A stretch of 64,000 nt of DNA from Bacillota bacterium (GCA_021793645.1 JAJYSJ010000005.1:62001-126000), one strand, 5' to 3'. Positions 34,861 to 44,267 are shown, counted from the first letter of the stretch. The notes: generated by a model from the sequence alone, not told the origin. Translations and numbers: made by a program.

Positions 34861-36341
34861 CTTTTCTTGCTGTTTTCCTCGCAAGCCTTGCGGCCGGCGC
34901 CGTCCTGCTGATCGCTGGAATGCTGGTGCTGCCACCCCTGATGCGCGGCATCGGCAACCGCATGATGCGCATCATGATCCGAGATGTCTACACGGGAAAC
35001 CTCTTCGGCATGGTCAGCGTCGCGCGGCGCCTGACCCTGCAAGGGACCGGCGAAACACTGCTGCGTGCAGGGTCACAGGGGAAGGCGATCCAGCGGCCCA
35101 TGGGCAGCCCCTTGCATTTCTCGCCCTGGGAGGATCTCTTGTTCACGCCGGCCCAACTCGGGCGCCAGCCGCTGCTCGCGAGTGAGAAGACAGATCTCTC
35201 CGTCGTGATCGGACCGCGCGCAAAGCGTCCGCTAAAGGTCGACATCCCCCTGCTCGTGACCGGCATGTCGTACGGCGGCGCCCTAACGGGAAAGGCAAAG
35301 GTCGCGCTCGCCCGGGCGGCCAACCGGGTCGGCACGGCGACAAACAGCGGTGAAGCCTTCCTGGCCTCCGAGCGGCGTGAAGCCGAGCGGCTGATCGTGC
35401 AGTTTCACCGCGGTACATGGCCAAAGTCGCCGCAGAACCAGCCGCAGCTTCTGGCCGCTGCGGATGCGATCGAGATCCAGGTTGGACAGGGCGCTCAGGC
35501 TGGGGCGCCGATCCGCACAGCTGCCGAGAACGTCGACAAGAACATGCGCAGCGCGTACGGTCTCGAACCCGGGAAAGACGCCTTGATCGACGGGCGATTC
35601 AAAGAAGTCGACAGCCCGGAGGACCTGCGAACCCTGATCGACCGACTCCACGAGGAGTACCCGGTGCCGGTCGGGGTAAAGCTGGCGGCGGCCGACACGA
35701 TCGAGGACGACATCGAACGCCTGATGGACGCGAAGCCGGACTTCATCTGCATCGACGGGGCAGAGGGCGGAACGCACGGCGGTCCGATCATCCTGCAGGA
35801 TGATTTCGGCCTTCCCACGATGCACGCGATCGCACGAGCCGACAAGCACCTGCGCGATCTCGGCCTGCGCGACGGCGTCACGTTGATCGCGGCGGGCGGC
35901 CTGCATTCCCCTGGCATCTGCCTCAAGGCGATCGCTCTCGGCGCCGATGCCTGCTACCTCGGGACAACCCTGATGCTGGCGATCGCTTCAGACCAAGTGA
36001 TCCAGGCACTGCCATGGGAACCCCCGTACAGCCTCTTCCTCGAAACGGGCTCCCGCAAGGGCAGCTTCTCCGTGGAGGAGGGCGCGCAGCGCGCAGGAGA
36101 CTTCCTCCAGTCCAGCGCGCAGGAACTCGACTTCGGATTGAGGGCGCTTGGCAAGAGTGCGGTCGCGGAAGTGTCGCGCGAGGACATGATCGCCCTGACG
36201 CCGGAGGCATCGCGGCTGACGGGATGCCGCATGCCCTACGGGCCGGAGCACAAGGCGCCGCGGACGGAAGAGCAGGGGCCCCGCTACGCGCCGCCGGCCT
36301 GGGAGGAGCAGCCGCAACAGGAGAGACGTCCGTTGCATTAG
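34857..36341 (+). CDS. FMN-binding glutamate synthase-like protein
   Basis: This 494-residue protein starts with a hydrophobic segment (residues 3-25) that probably anchors it in the membrane. It then carries the FMN-binding TIM-barrel domain of glutamate synthase: LVTGMSYGGALTGKAKVALARAA, GTATNSGEAFLASER, DAIEIQVGQGAQAG, PVPVGVKLAAADTIEDD, DFICIDGAEGGTHGGP and IAAGGLHSPGICLKAIALGAD. The glutaminase domain and the 3Fe-4S cysteine cluster region of full GltB are missing, so classical glutamate synthesis is uncertain. The GTG start has GGAGGTG 8 bases upstream, inside a hairpin. Physiological electron donor and substrate unknown. Confidence 0.85.
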   Translation: MSFLAVFLASLAAGAVLLIAGMLVLPPLMRGIGNRMMRIMIRDVYTGNLFGMVSVARRLTLQGTGETLLRAGSQGKAIQRPMGSPLHFSPWEDLLFTPAQLGRQPLLASEKTDLSVVIGPRAKRPLKVDIPLLVTGMSYGGALTGKAKVALARAANRVGTATNSGEAFLASERREAERLIVQFHRGTWPKSPQNQPQLLAAADAIEIQVGQGAQAGAPIRTAAENVDKNMRSAYGLEPGKDALIDGRFKEVDSPEDLRTLIDRLHEEYPVPVGVKLAAADTIEDDIERLMDAKPDFICIDGAEGGTHGGPIILQDDFGLPTMHAIARADKHLRDLGLRDGVTLIAAGGLHSPGICLKAIALGADACYLGTTLMLAIASDQVIQALPWEPPYSLFLETGSRKGSFSVEEGAQRAGDFLQSSAQELDFGLRALGKSAVAEVSREDMIALTPEASRLTGCRMPYGPEHKAPRTEEQGPRYAPPAWEEQPQQERRPLH

Positions 36342-36678
36342 CGCACCCAGAAGATGGACGGCACTCTCCCGCAGCTGCGGGAGAGTGCCGTTTGGGCGCG
36401 TGTCGAACACCTGCACACTTTCCCAAGGCGCATATCCGGACGAATCTCGGCGATCGGGGATAATGCTACGCTGCGAGCGGTGGCGCTGCCCAGAATGCAG
36501 GCGCGAATTCGCATACCCCTAGTGGGCTTGACACAATCAGAGTCAAAGCGTCAGCCGCAGCACGCCGCTCTCCCTTCTTTTCCCTTCTTCTCCCTGCGAG
36601 AGGGGGATCCTGATGCTACGCGTCGAATCACTACTAGCGCGCCTTTCGCGCGACTTGCCTCGAAGAAGGGGCCGCTAC
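36342..36678. other. 337-base spacer with a 17-bp palindrome
   Basis: The spacer holds the hairpin at 36358-36391 and otherwise no gene. TTGACA occurs at 36528-36533, but no -10 box stands 16-18 bases downstream. A plus-strand open frame that enters from the glutamate-synthase region is only a shadow of surrounding genes. Confidence 0.5.
36358..36391 (+). terminator. 17-bp perfect palindromic terminator
   Basis: ACGGCACTCTCCCGCAG (36358-36374) is directly followed by its full reverse complement (36375-36391). TTTGGG follows. It lies 16 bases after the glutamate-synthase-like gene. Confidence 0.75.
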
Positions 36679-37551
36679 ATGAGTCTTACCGGTTGGATTA
36701 TCGTTATCATCATTGTGCTGCTACTGCTTGGGCTGCGCATCGTGCAGCAGGGAACCCAGGGCGTCATTGTGCGGTTTGGGCGCTACAGTCGGCCCGCTCA
36801 GGCGGGCATTGCGTTCATCATTCCACTCGCGGAGCGGATGATGCGCGTATCGACACGTTCCCAGACGGTTCAGCTCCCTGCGTCCCCCGTCCTGACTGGG
36901 GACAACGTCTCACCGGTGATCGATGCCTACTTCGTCTACCGGGTGATCGATCCGCGCGCGTTCCTCTTCGAGATCTCCAACCCGGTGGAGACAGTCCAGG
37001 CGATCATGTTCAGCACGATCCGCCGCGTCATCGCGGAGATGCACCTCTCCGAAGCGATGGCCGCCCGCGACAAGATCGACGCCGAACTGCGCCACGAACT
37101 GGACCAGAAGACAGCGGGCTGGGGCTTCCGGGTGGAGCAGGTCTCGATCCGAGACTTCCAACTTCCCAACGAGATGAAGGCAGCCATGGAACAGCAGAAG
37201 ATCGCGGACTCGCAGCGCCACGCAGCGATCAACCGCGCGGAGGGCGAGAAGCAGTCCGCAATCTTGGCCGCGGAAGGGCAGCGCGCCGCAGCGATCGCCC
37301 AGGCCGAAGGCGAGGCCCAGGCCATCCTGAACGTCGCGACCGCCCAGGCCAGAGCGATTACGCAGGTCTATGGCGCCTACCTGGCCGCCGGAGGCGAGGA
37401 TGCGCGCGACGCCGTGCTGACGGTGCGCGCGCTGGAGACCCTCGAGCGAGTTGCGAACGGCCAGGCGACCACGATCCTGCTGCCGAACAATCTGGCAGGC
37501 ATCGCCGGAACGCTCGCCGCCCTGACGGAAATCGGGAAGAGCGGGACGTAG
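36679..37551 (+). CDS. SPFH/Band 7 family membrane protein
   Basis: This 290-residue stomatin/prohibitin-like protein has one N-terminal helix (WIIVIIIVLLLLGL). The SPFH domain follows (VIVRFGRYSRPAQAGIAFIIPLAERMMRV, TGDNVSPVIDAYFVYRVIDP, VRALETLERVA), and then a long Ala/Glu coiled coil with repeated AEGE units (residues about 190-245). It fits the QmcA/YbbK type. Such proteins oligomerise into membrane microdomain scaffolds and often assist proteases. The ATG at 36679 follows AAGGGG. A longer frame from 36613 lacks a ribosome site. No NfeD partner is adjacent. Confidence 0.9.
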   Translation: MSLTGWIIVIIIVLLLLGLRIVQQGTQGVIVRFGRYSRPAQAGIAFIIPLAERMMRVSTRSQTVQLPASPVLTGDNVSPVIDAYFVYRVIDPRAFLFEISNPVETVQAIMFSTIRRVIAEMHLSEAMAARDKIDAELRHELDQKTAGWGFRVEQVSIRDFQLPNEMKAAMEQQKIADSQRHAAINRAEGEKQSAILAAEGQRAAAIAQAEGEAQAILNVATAQARAITQVYGAYLAAGGEDARDAVLTVRALETLERVANGQATTILLPNNLAGIAGTLAALTEIGKSGT

Positions 37552-37564
37552 AAGACCCGCCGAG

Positions 37565-37598
37565 GCGAAGGAGCGGGGCAGTTGCCCCGCTCCTTCGC
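37565..37598 (+). terminator. 15-16 bp hairpin after the SPFH gene
   Basis: GCGAAGGAGCGGGGCA (37565-37580) pairs with TGCCCCGCTCCTTCGC (37583-37598). It is 13 bases past the SPFH stop and overlaps the -35 of the MFS promoter. No U-tract. Confidence 0.75.
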
Positions 37599-37609
37599 TG
37601 TGCTACTAT
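37582..37609 (+). promoter_or_regulatory. Extended -10 promoter directly at the MFS gene
   Basis: TTGCCC (37582-37587), a 16-base spacer and TGCTACTAT (37601-37609) make an extended -10 promoter. Transcription would start near 37617, which is an in-frame ATG of the MFS gene, suggesting a leaderless mRNA. Confidence 0.45.
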
Positions 37610-37616
37610 GATTGGC

Positions 37617-39101
37617 ATGCAGTCAACTAATCCGGTCCCTGCGCAGCAGGCAAAAGCGCGCAAACTTGTCCTTTTGGCCCTGATCCTTGCGATGGGGCTT
37701 GCCGCCCTGGACTCCACGATCGTCTCCACCGCACTGCCGACGATCGTCGGCGAGTTGGGCGGATTCGCGCAGTTCAGTTGGGTATTCTCGCTCTACCTCC
37801 TGACCCAGACCGCGACGATACCGATCTTCGGGCGGCTGTCCGACATGTACGGCCGCAAGATGGTGTTGGCTGTCTCGATCCTTATCTTCATGGGCGGTTC
37901 CGCACTCTGCGGCCTCAGCACAAGCATGACGGCCCTCATCATCTTCCGCGCCCTCCAGGGCATCGGCGCAGGTGGTCTCCTGCCGGTCGCACAGACGATC
38001 GTCGGTGACCTGTATACCCTTGAGCAGCGGGCGAGGATGCAGGGTCTGTTCAGCTCCGTCTGGGCCATCGCCGCCGTCCTCGGTCCGCTGCTCGGCGGCG
38101 TGCTGGTCACGCTGTCGTGGCGTCTTGTGTTCTATGTGAACGTACCCGTGACGGCGTTCGCCCTTCTGCTGCTGCTGACGCAGTTCCACGAGTCCGTGGG
38201 CCGCGAGAAACACCGTCAAACTCTCGACGTACCTGGTTCGGTGCTGCTGCTGGTCTGGGTCTCAGCCCTGATTCTTGCCCTTCTCCAGGGCCCGACCTGG
38301 GGCTTCACCTCGACCAAGGACCTGATTGCCTTCGCCGTCGCCATCCTTGGCCTTGTCGGTTTCGTTTGGCGCGAACTGCATACCCCGCAGCCGATCTTCT
38401 CGTTGTCGCTCCTGCGCATTCCGGTCGTCGCCGTAGGCAACCTCGGGACACTGCTCGCCGGCGGGCTGACGATCGGGCTAACGGGCTATATTCCGACCTT
38501 CGTGCAGGGGGTGCTGAACGGCAGCCCGACCGAGGCCGGCCTTGTCGTGACCGCGATGTCGATCGGCTGGCCCCTTGCATCGACGATCTCCGGGCGCATG
38601 ATCCTGCGCTTCGGGGCCCGCGTCTCGGCGGTGATCGGGGGCCTTGCAGCGATGGCCGGCACCTACACCTTGCTCAGCCTGGGGACGGGAACGTCCATCT
38701 GGGCGATCGCGCCGCGCACCTTCCTCGTCGGGATCGGCCTTGGCTTCATCACCACAACCGCCATCGTGCTGATCCAGGAGGTCGTCGGCTGGAAGCTGCG
38801 CGGCGCCGCGACGGGCAGCAACCTGTTCGCGCGCATGCTCGGATCGAGCGTGTTCGTCGGCGTCATGGGCGGCATCCTCAACGCCTCCCTGAGCCATCGC
38901 GTGCCCGGCGGTCCCGAAGCCGTCAGCAAGCTGCTGGCGGCGACATCCCAGGGGCCAGGGAACGTTCTGCATTTGTCGGGTGTCCAAGCCGCGCTGTCGG
39001 CCGGACTGCACGGGGTCTTCGTGCTCGCGTTCGCCTTGGCGATTGTGGCGTTCGTCGTACTCTTGTTCATGCCGCACCGCGTGGAGTCGGCTGAGTCCTG
39101 A
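37617..39101 (+). CDS. MFS drug exporter, DHA2 (14-helix) type
   Basis: This protein of about 494 residues has 14 predicted helices. It shows the DHA2 signatures AALDSTIVSTALPTI in helix 1 (motif D1) and GRLSDMYGRKMVLAVSI (motif A), plus IGAGGLLPVAQTIVGD and VLGPLLGGVLVTLSWRLVFYVNVP (motif C region). Relatives export drugs or dyes by proton antiport. The ATG at 37608 also lies in frame, but it overlaps the -10 box and no ribosome site precedes either ATG. The gene stands alone; no TetR/MarR regulator is adjacent. Confidence 0.9.
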   Translation: MQSTNPVPAQQAKARKLVLLALILAMGLAALDSTIVSTALPTIVGELGGFAQFSWVFSLYLLTQTATIPIFGRLSDMYGRKMVLAVSILIFMGGSALCGLSTSMTALIIFRALQGIGAGGLLPVAQTIVGDLYTLEQRARMQGLFSSVWAIAAVLGPLLGGVLVTLSWRLVFYVNVPVTAFALLLLLTQFHESVGREKHRQTLDVPGSVLLLVWVSALILALLQGPTWGFTSTKDLIAFAVAILGLVGFVWRELHTPQPIFSLSLLRIPVVAVGNLGTLLAGGLTIGLTGYIPTFVQGVLNGSPTEAGLVVTAMSIGWPLASTISGRMILRFGARVSAVIGGLAAMAGTYTLLSLGTGTSIWAIAPRTFLVGIGLGFITTTAIVLIQEVVGWKLRGAATGSNLFARMLGSSVFVGVMGGILNASLSHRVPGGPEAVSKLLAATSQGPGNVLHLSGVQAALSAGLHGVFVLAFALAIVAFVVLLFMPHRVESAES

Positions 39102-39575
39102 CGCGAAAGCGGGTGCCTAGACCCACGTGATCGCTCTACAGGGGTCAGATTCACGCGGCTCCTCCTGCCGAGCGCCGGGCGACAGTTGAACGCGTACCGC
39201 GCCATTGCGGCCTGCCTCGAGAGAGGTGGACCTGCAGCGCGGTTGCCACTTGCAGCGGGTACCAACACTTAGATTCTGCTGAAAAAGTGGAGGACCTCGC
39301 CCAGGTTGGCGCTGCGACGCCTCCGGAGGACCCGGAACAAGCGCCCGCCCCCAGCCTCTGACACGTGCTACACCAGTTTCCCCGGGGAGGCCGATCCTGT
39401 CCAGGATCTCCTGCGGTCCTCCGGTGGTGCGATCGCCCGCTTCCACCACGTGATCCGCCAGGCCCGTGCGCTCAAGCTGCTCCGAGGACTCGGCTGCCCG
39501 CGCGAGGTGCCACTCCAGGCGTCGCGGTCACGCCGGTGTAGCCGAGGGTCGCTCTCCTCCTCGCAGAGTTTGCCG
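39102..39575. other. 474-base region without a recognised gene
   Basis: No gene with family similarity is seen. On the minus strand a frame at 39117-39449 reads plausibly (segment LADHVVEAGDR...PQEILDRIGLPGETG) but has no start signal or known homologue. It may be a decayed gene. The stretch around 39130-39300 is lower in GC than its surroundings. Nothing allows an insertion sequence to be named. Confidence 0.35.
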
Positions 39576-40367
39576 CTACCCGCCGGCGCCCCCCTCTTCG
39601 TCTTCCTCGCGCCAAATCGCCTTGACAGTCTCATACGTAGCAGGGTAGTCCGCCGTATAGCGGAGGTAGTGCGGGATCGGATAGCGCACGCCCCCCTGGT
39701 GGGTGCCTTCTAGACCCGCCCGGAAGCTCTCCGCGTCCTCCCAGGGGAAGGTGAATGCCATCTCGTGGTCCTGGGTCTGCCCGAACACGCGGTCTCCGTA
39801 GCAGGGTAGGATCACCTGCGGCTTGTGGGTCTGACGCGTGCGGTTGACGATCTCCGCGCAGTCGGCGCGAGCGCTGAACTCGGAGATGATGCTGCCGCCC
39901 TTGTCAAAGAGAGCGGCCGCGACCATGCGCATCACCTGTGCCGAGTTGCCGTAGACCGCAACCACCTCTGGCACGAATTCGGCGCGGGAGAGCGGCGCTA
40001 CCACGACCGTGCCCGCGACTTCGGCGCGAGCCACCACCCGCTCCGTGCGTCGGGCGCCGTCGGCATCCTTCGCGTACATGCCCTTCGCCAGGTTGCCTTC
40101 GGCGTAAAACGGCGGCGCCTCGCGGAAGGCGAATGCCACCTGGGCGATCGGGCAGGAGAGGTCCTCGCCGCTCATCGCGATCGTCCAGCCGTACCGGCGC
40201 GCCATCGAGATCCCCTGGCAGATGCTCACCTGGATTCCGAGGTCGCGGTGCGGCAGCCTTGCCTTCTGCGGTATCTCCTCCTCGCGCTGCAGCACGCGCA
40301 GCGCAAGCGGGAAGGTTTCTGGACGCACGTAGCGGTCAATCGCCTGGGCGAGTTCCTTTGGCTCCAT
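39576..40367 (-). CDS. DUF169 family protein
   Basis: This 263-residue cytoplasmic protein fits the DUF169 family: RYVRPETFPLALRVLQ near the N-terminus, CQGISMARRYGWTIAMSGEDLSCPIAQVAFAF with two conserved cysteines, and PCYGDRVFGQTQDHEMAFTFPW near the C-terminus. Members occur in anaerobes and Bacillota. The Cys and His content suggests a metal or Fe-S site, but biochemical function is unknown. The ATG at 40367 gives the family N-terminus. It is divergent from the acylase gene. Confidence 0.82.
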   Translation of the reverse strand: MEPKELAQAIDRYVRPETFPLALRVLQREEEIPQKARLPHRDLGIQVSICQGISMARRYGWTIAMSGEDLSCPIAQVAFAFREAPPFYAEGNLAKGMYAKDADGARRTERVVARAEVAGTVVVAPLSRAEFVPEVVAVYGNSAQVMRMVAAALFDKGGSIISEFSARADCAEIVNRTRQTHKPQVILPCYGDRVFGQTQDHEMAFTFPWEDAESFRAGLEGTHQGGVRYPIPHYLRYTADYPATYETVKAIWREEDEEGGAGG

Positions 40368-40517
40368 GCTGGCGCACCGCCCCTTCGGGCGGCGCTGGCC
40401 CCCTTTCCTCGATCGCCGGGTCACTTCTATTCTCCCGGTGGTACCGCTGCCCCGTCAACGCAGCAGGACTTCACTCGCCACCAGAGAACGTGGCTATATC
40501 TGCCAAGGAGGCGACGT

Positions 40518-43012
40518 ATGCGCTGGTTGAAGGGCGTTTTGCTCCTCGCACTCGCCGTGGTGATGACATTGGCGCTCTCGAGTCCCTTAGGACCCGTACC
40601 CGCAATACTACCCCTTCTAAATCCCGGTCAAGGTGTCTGGGGAGTCGCCGCCGATGCAGTGGCCAGCCCAGCCGGCACAGAGAAGCTGCCCGGCCTTCTG
40701 GATTCCGTGCATGTATCGTACGCATCGGGCGATGTGCCACACGTCTTCGCGCAGAACGACCACGACCTCTTCTTCATGCAGGGCTACCTGCAGGCGAAGA
40801 ACCGACTCTTCCAGATGGACGCGATGCGCCGGCAGGGCGAGGGCAAGCTGTCTGCGGTGGTCGGGCCGGCAGCCCTCTCGACCGACAAGGCCTTTTTGCA
40901 GTGGGGACTTCTAGTGGGGGCGCAGAGAACGCTCGCCCTGATGCGTTCTACGTCGGCAGGCCGCCAGACGCTGCGGGACATCGCCGCGTACAGCGCCGGA
41001 GTGAACCTGCGCATCTCCCAGGATGAGCAGACAAATCGCCTGCCGCTCATCTTCCACCTGCTTGGCTATCGGCCAACGGCTTGGACGGTGCTCGATACGC
41101 TCGTCGTCCAGGAAGACATGCAGCAGGACCTGTCGTTGAGCTTCACGCCGCTCGACTACGCCATCATGACACAGCGTCTTGGCCCCTCCCTTGCGGCCCA
41201 GCTCTTCCCGCCCTACACCCCGACAGTACAACATCCCTACGACCCGGGCCCCTATGCGAACCCCGCGCCGCCGCCCGCGCCGCTGCCCTCCGGTACCGCA
41301 CCAAACGCCACTGCCGCCGCGGCGCAGGCAATCCTGGCACAGACGTACCAGGTCCACCCGCTCATGGCTGGCATGCTCCAAGGCATGCAGATGAGCAACA
41401 ACTGGGCAGTCGGGGGCCAGCTGACGGCGTCGGGAAAGCCCCTGCTGGCCGGGGATCCGCACCTTGACCTCACGCTTCCCTCGATCTGGTACGAGATGCA
41501 GCTCACGGACCCGCACTTCGACGTGGCAGGCGTCAGCCTGCCCGGCGCGCCGGGCATCTTGATCGGCCACAACCAATCCATGGCCTGGAGCCTCACCGAT
41601 ACCCAGAGCCAGAGTACGTTCTTCTACCAGGAGAAGACGAGCCGAGCGCACCCCCACATGTACTACTTCAACGGCCACTGGCGCCCTGAAGCGCTGCACA
41701 CCTACCACATCCAGGTGAAGGGAGGCGCCACGGTCTCCCTAACCGTTCCCTGGACCAACAACGGGCCTATCCTGACCCGATTCAAGCAGACGGTGGCGAT
41801 GGACTGGACGGGGCAGTACGCCTCGCAGGACATCACGGCACTGCTTGCAGTCGATCGGGCCCAGAACCAGACGCAGTTCATCTCAGCGCTACAGCCGTAC
41901 TGGAACAACCCGCCGCACAACTTCGCGTTCGCCGACAAAAGGGGCAGATCGGGATCATCGCACCGGGCTTCTACCCGATCTTCCCCAAGGGCGTGAACCC
42001 TGCCCTGCCGATGGACGGGACCGGCGGCTCCGAGTGGATCGGCCGCATTCCCGCAAGCCAGGTGCCGCACGTCTACAACCCGCCCTCGCACTTCGTGCTG
42101 TCGGCGAACCAGCGGCCGGTTTCCCCGGACTACCCGTACTACATCGGCACCGCGTGGAACGACTTCTCCGGGGGCTACCGCGCGAACACGATCTACGACT
42201 TCCTCTCCAACAAGTCCAACCAGCCGTTCACGGTCGCCAAGATGGAGCAGCTGCAGTCTGACAACCAGGACTACCTGGCGCTGCAGATGGCGCCCCTGAT
42301 CGCGAAGGCAGGCCGGCAGCTCGGCCTCGCCGGCCCGCAGGGCGCGGCGGTCGCCAAGATGGCCACCTGGGCGGGCACGATGACCAAAGATTCGGTGCAA
42401 GCCTCGATCTACTACACGTTCTGGAACCAGTACATGCTTGACACCTTCGGTCCTTGGTGGAAGCACGACAAGATCCCGACGAAGTCAGACCCAGAACTCC
42501 AGTTGGGCCCGAACTTCACGCCACTCGACGAGGACCTCCAGCACTGGACCCTGCACGCTGTCTCCTCACCCTTCCTGACAAACCCTGTCACGGGCACGCA
42601 GCGCACCACCGCCGAACTGATGCGCCAGGCGCTGAAGGGAGCGCTGAAGACGCTGGCCAAGAGGTACGGCAAGGACCCGGCCAACTGGATCTGGGGGAGG
42701 ATCCACACCCGCACCTTCTACTCCGTCTCCGGCATCCCCGCACTCGCGCGCGGCCCGTACCCGTCCGGCGGCGACTTCATTACCCCGGATGCCGCCTCTG
42801 GGCTCAAGTCCACCCACGGACCAAGCTGGCGCATGATCGCGGATCTCGGCAATCTCCAAAACTCCGTCGCCATCTACCCCGGCGGCGAGTCGGAGAACCC
42901 GCTGTCACCGAACTACGCGAACTTCCTACCGTTCTGGTTGAACTACCGCTACCAGCCCTTCGTATTCGAGAACGCACCGCAGCCTAGCCACACGTCCATC
43001 TATCAGCCGTAG
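40518..43012 (+). pseudogene. Penicillin acylase family protein, interrupted by one frameshift
   Basis: The gene encodes about 831 residues if one frameshift is corrected. It has a signal peptide (MRWLKGVLLLALAVVMTLAL), an alpha-chain part (FAQNDHDLFFMQGYLQAKNRLFQMD), and a proline-rich spacer. The autocatalytic site MSNNWAVGG follows, where Ser293 would become the N-terminal nucleophile of the beta chain. GKPLLAGDPHLDLTLPSIWYEM comes next. The frame breaks at AAAAGGGG (about 41936-41943): the next family motif (GQIGIIAPGFYPIFPKG) continues in the frame that ends at 43012. One base is missing, or two are extra. The rest (DYPYYIGTAWNDFSGGYRA) is intact. AAGGAGG lies 6 bases before the ATG. Substrate may be N-acyl-homoserine lactones or amides; penicillin itself is only the family name. 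Confidence 0.85.
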
Positions 43013-43024
43013 GAGGGAAGCGAG

Positions 43025-43414
43025 ATGCAGGGAAGCCGCCTTTGGACATTGATCATCTCTGGACTCCTGGCATGGCTCCTCACGCTGCTGCTTGGCGTCT
43101 GGGGTCCGATTCTGGCGGGCCTCGCCGCAGGCCGCTTCGCACCGCAACGCGGTGCATTCCGCTGGGCGGCCCTTGGAGCGTTCGCGGCCTGGATCGCCTG
43201 GTTCGTCGTCTCAGCCGCGACCGTGCCGATCATCGGCCTTGCACGCCTGCTGGGACAGATCGTCGGCATCGGGGCTTCGGGCGGGCTCGTTCTGCCAGTC
43301 CTGGCCGCCATCTTCGCAGGGCTGATTGCTGGCGTCGCCGCCAGCGCAGGCCTAGCACTGTTTACGGCGTCCCACCGCGACAAGGCGCAGCAGCCAACCG
43401 TCCTCGCACCCTAA
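43025..43414 (+). CDS. Small membrane protein, unknown
   Basis: This 129-residue protein has three to four hydrophobic helices rich in Ala, Gly and Leu and a short charged C-terminus (ASHRDKAQQP). GGAGGG lies just before the ATG and the gene starts 12 bases after the acylase stop, so the two are one transcript. Its 3' end overlaps the minus-strand LuxR-type frame by 53 bases. No family recognised. Confidence 0.7.
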   Translation: MQGSRLWTLIISGLLAWLLTLLLGVWGPILAGLAAGRFAPQRGAFRWAALGAFAAWIAWFVVSAATVPIIGLARLLGQIVGIGASGGLVLPVLAAIFAGLIAGVAASAGLALFTASHRDKAQQPTVLAP

Positions 43415-43820
43415 TCGCACACGCAAAGATCCTTGCAAGACGCGAGGCATCTGCTTCTCGGTCCTTTCCCACGATGACGCGCGTCAGGTTTCGATATCGT
43501 TGCCGTACCAGTTGCCTGCCCCCCAGTCCTGTTGGCACCCACCATGCTGCGGCGGCCGCGCGGTTCGGCACATCGATCTTTCGGAAGAGATGATGCGTGA
43601 GGTTTTTCACCGTATGAACATCACGCATCAGAACCCGGGCAATCTCTTCGTTCGTCTCGCCTCGGCAGATGCGATGGAGCAGTTGACATTCATCCTCGGT
43701 CAGGCAGGGCCTATCCGATGCGACACTGCTCTGGCGGCGGCGAAGTTCCGCTGCTACGACGTTAGCGAGGGCGGGCTCGACAGGTGCGAGACCCCGCGCC
43801 ACCTCCCGGATGGCCTGCAC
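43362..43820 (-). CDS. LuxR-type HTH protein, N-terminally truncated
   Basis: The frame (GTG start) encodes 152 residues with a clear LuxR/GerE helix-turn-helix: LTEDECQLLHRICRGETNEEIARVL followed by VHTVKNLTHHLFRKIDV. No receiver or ligand domain precedes it. The best upstream ribosome site (GAAGGAGG, near 43855-43862) opens a GTG that lies in another frame. This implies either a frameshift near the 5' end or a decayed gene. The 3' end overlaps the membrane protein gene on the other strand. The C-terminal 40 residues are basic and unlike the family. Treat as a probable remnant or atypical regulator. Confidence 0.6.
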   Translation of the reverse strand: MQAIREVARGLAPVEPALANVVAAELRRRQSSVASDRPCLTEDECQLLHRICRGETNEEIARVLMRDVHTVKNLTHHLFRKIDVPNRAAAAAWWVPTGLGGRQLVRQRYRNLTRVIVGKDREADASRLARIFACAIRVRGRLAAAPCRGGTP

Positions 43821-43870
43821 CAGGGCGTCTTGTGTCGCCTTGCACCAGTGCCTCCTTCGTTAACATGGCA

Positions 43871-43907
43871 AAGCGAGGCGCCCGGCCGTTGACCGGGCGC
43901 CTCGCTT
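43871..43907 (-). terminator. 15-bp perfect hairpin after the Fe-S carrier gene
   Basis: AAGCGAGGCGCCCGG (43871-43885) pairs with CCGGGCGCCTCGCTT (43893-43907) across CCGTTGA. It lies 12 bases past the stop of the A-type carrier gene; TTTGCC follows on the minus strand. Confidence 0.75.
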
Positions 43908-43919
43908 GCTAATAGCCTC

Positions 43920-44267
43920 TTAGCAGTGTGAGTGCACACTGCCTTCCTCGGTCGAGAACGAGTGGCCGCATGAGCACGACTTCACTGCGTTCGGGTTGTG
44001 GATTGTAAAGCCGCTGCCCTGGATCGAGTCGACGTAGTCGATCTCGGCCCCGCGCAGAAGCGGCGCTGAGTTCTCGTCAACGATCAGGCGAACGCCGGCG
44101 ACTTCGGCAACTTCGTCGCCGTCGCGCTCCTCGTTGTCGAACGCCATGCCGTAGCTGTAGCCAGCACAGCCGCCGCCGGAGACGAAGAGGCGAAGGCTCT
44201 GCGAGCCGCCTTCCTGGGCCATCAGCTCCTGCACCTTCTGGGCAGCAGCCGTTGAGATCTGCACCAT
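43920..44267 (-). CDS. erpA: A-type iron-sulfur cluster carrier/insertion protein
   Basis: This 115-residue HesB/IscA-type protein delivers Fe-S clusters to target enzymes. It has the three ligand cysteines in the family pattern: GGGCAGYSYGMAFD, and the C-terminal SCSCGHSF (C-x-C). HNPNAVKSC precedes the last pair. The ATG at 44267 follows AAGGGGAG. It has its own promoter and terminator, so it is monocistronic. The erpA label is by family; IscA or SufA equivalence cannot be excluded. Clients in this window include the Nuo subunits and IspH. Confidence 0.9.
   Translation of the reverse strand: MVQISTAAAQKVQELMAQEGGSQSLRLFVSGGGCAGYSYGMAFDNEERDGDEVAEVAGVRLIVDENSAPLLRGAEIDYVDSIQGSGFTIHNPNAVKSCSCGHSFSTEEGSVHSHC

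Noticed and set aside
40437-40447. GGTGGTACCGC resembling a T-box antiterminator core before the acylase gene
   Set aside because: Only about 100 bases of leader are available. No Stem I, specifier loop or downstream terminator is visible, and the gene is not an aminoacyl-tRNA or amino-acid gene.
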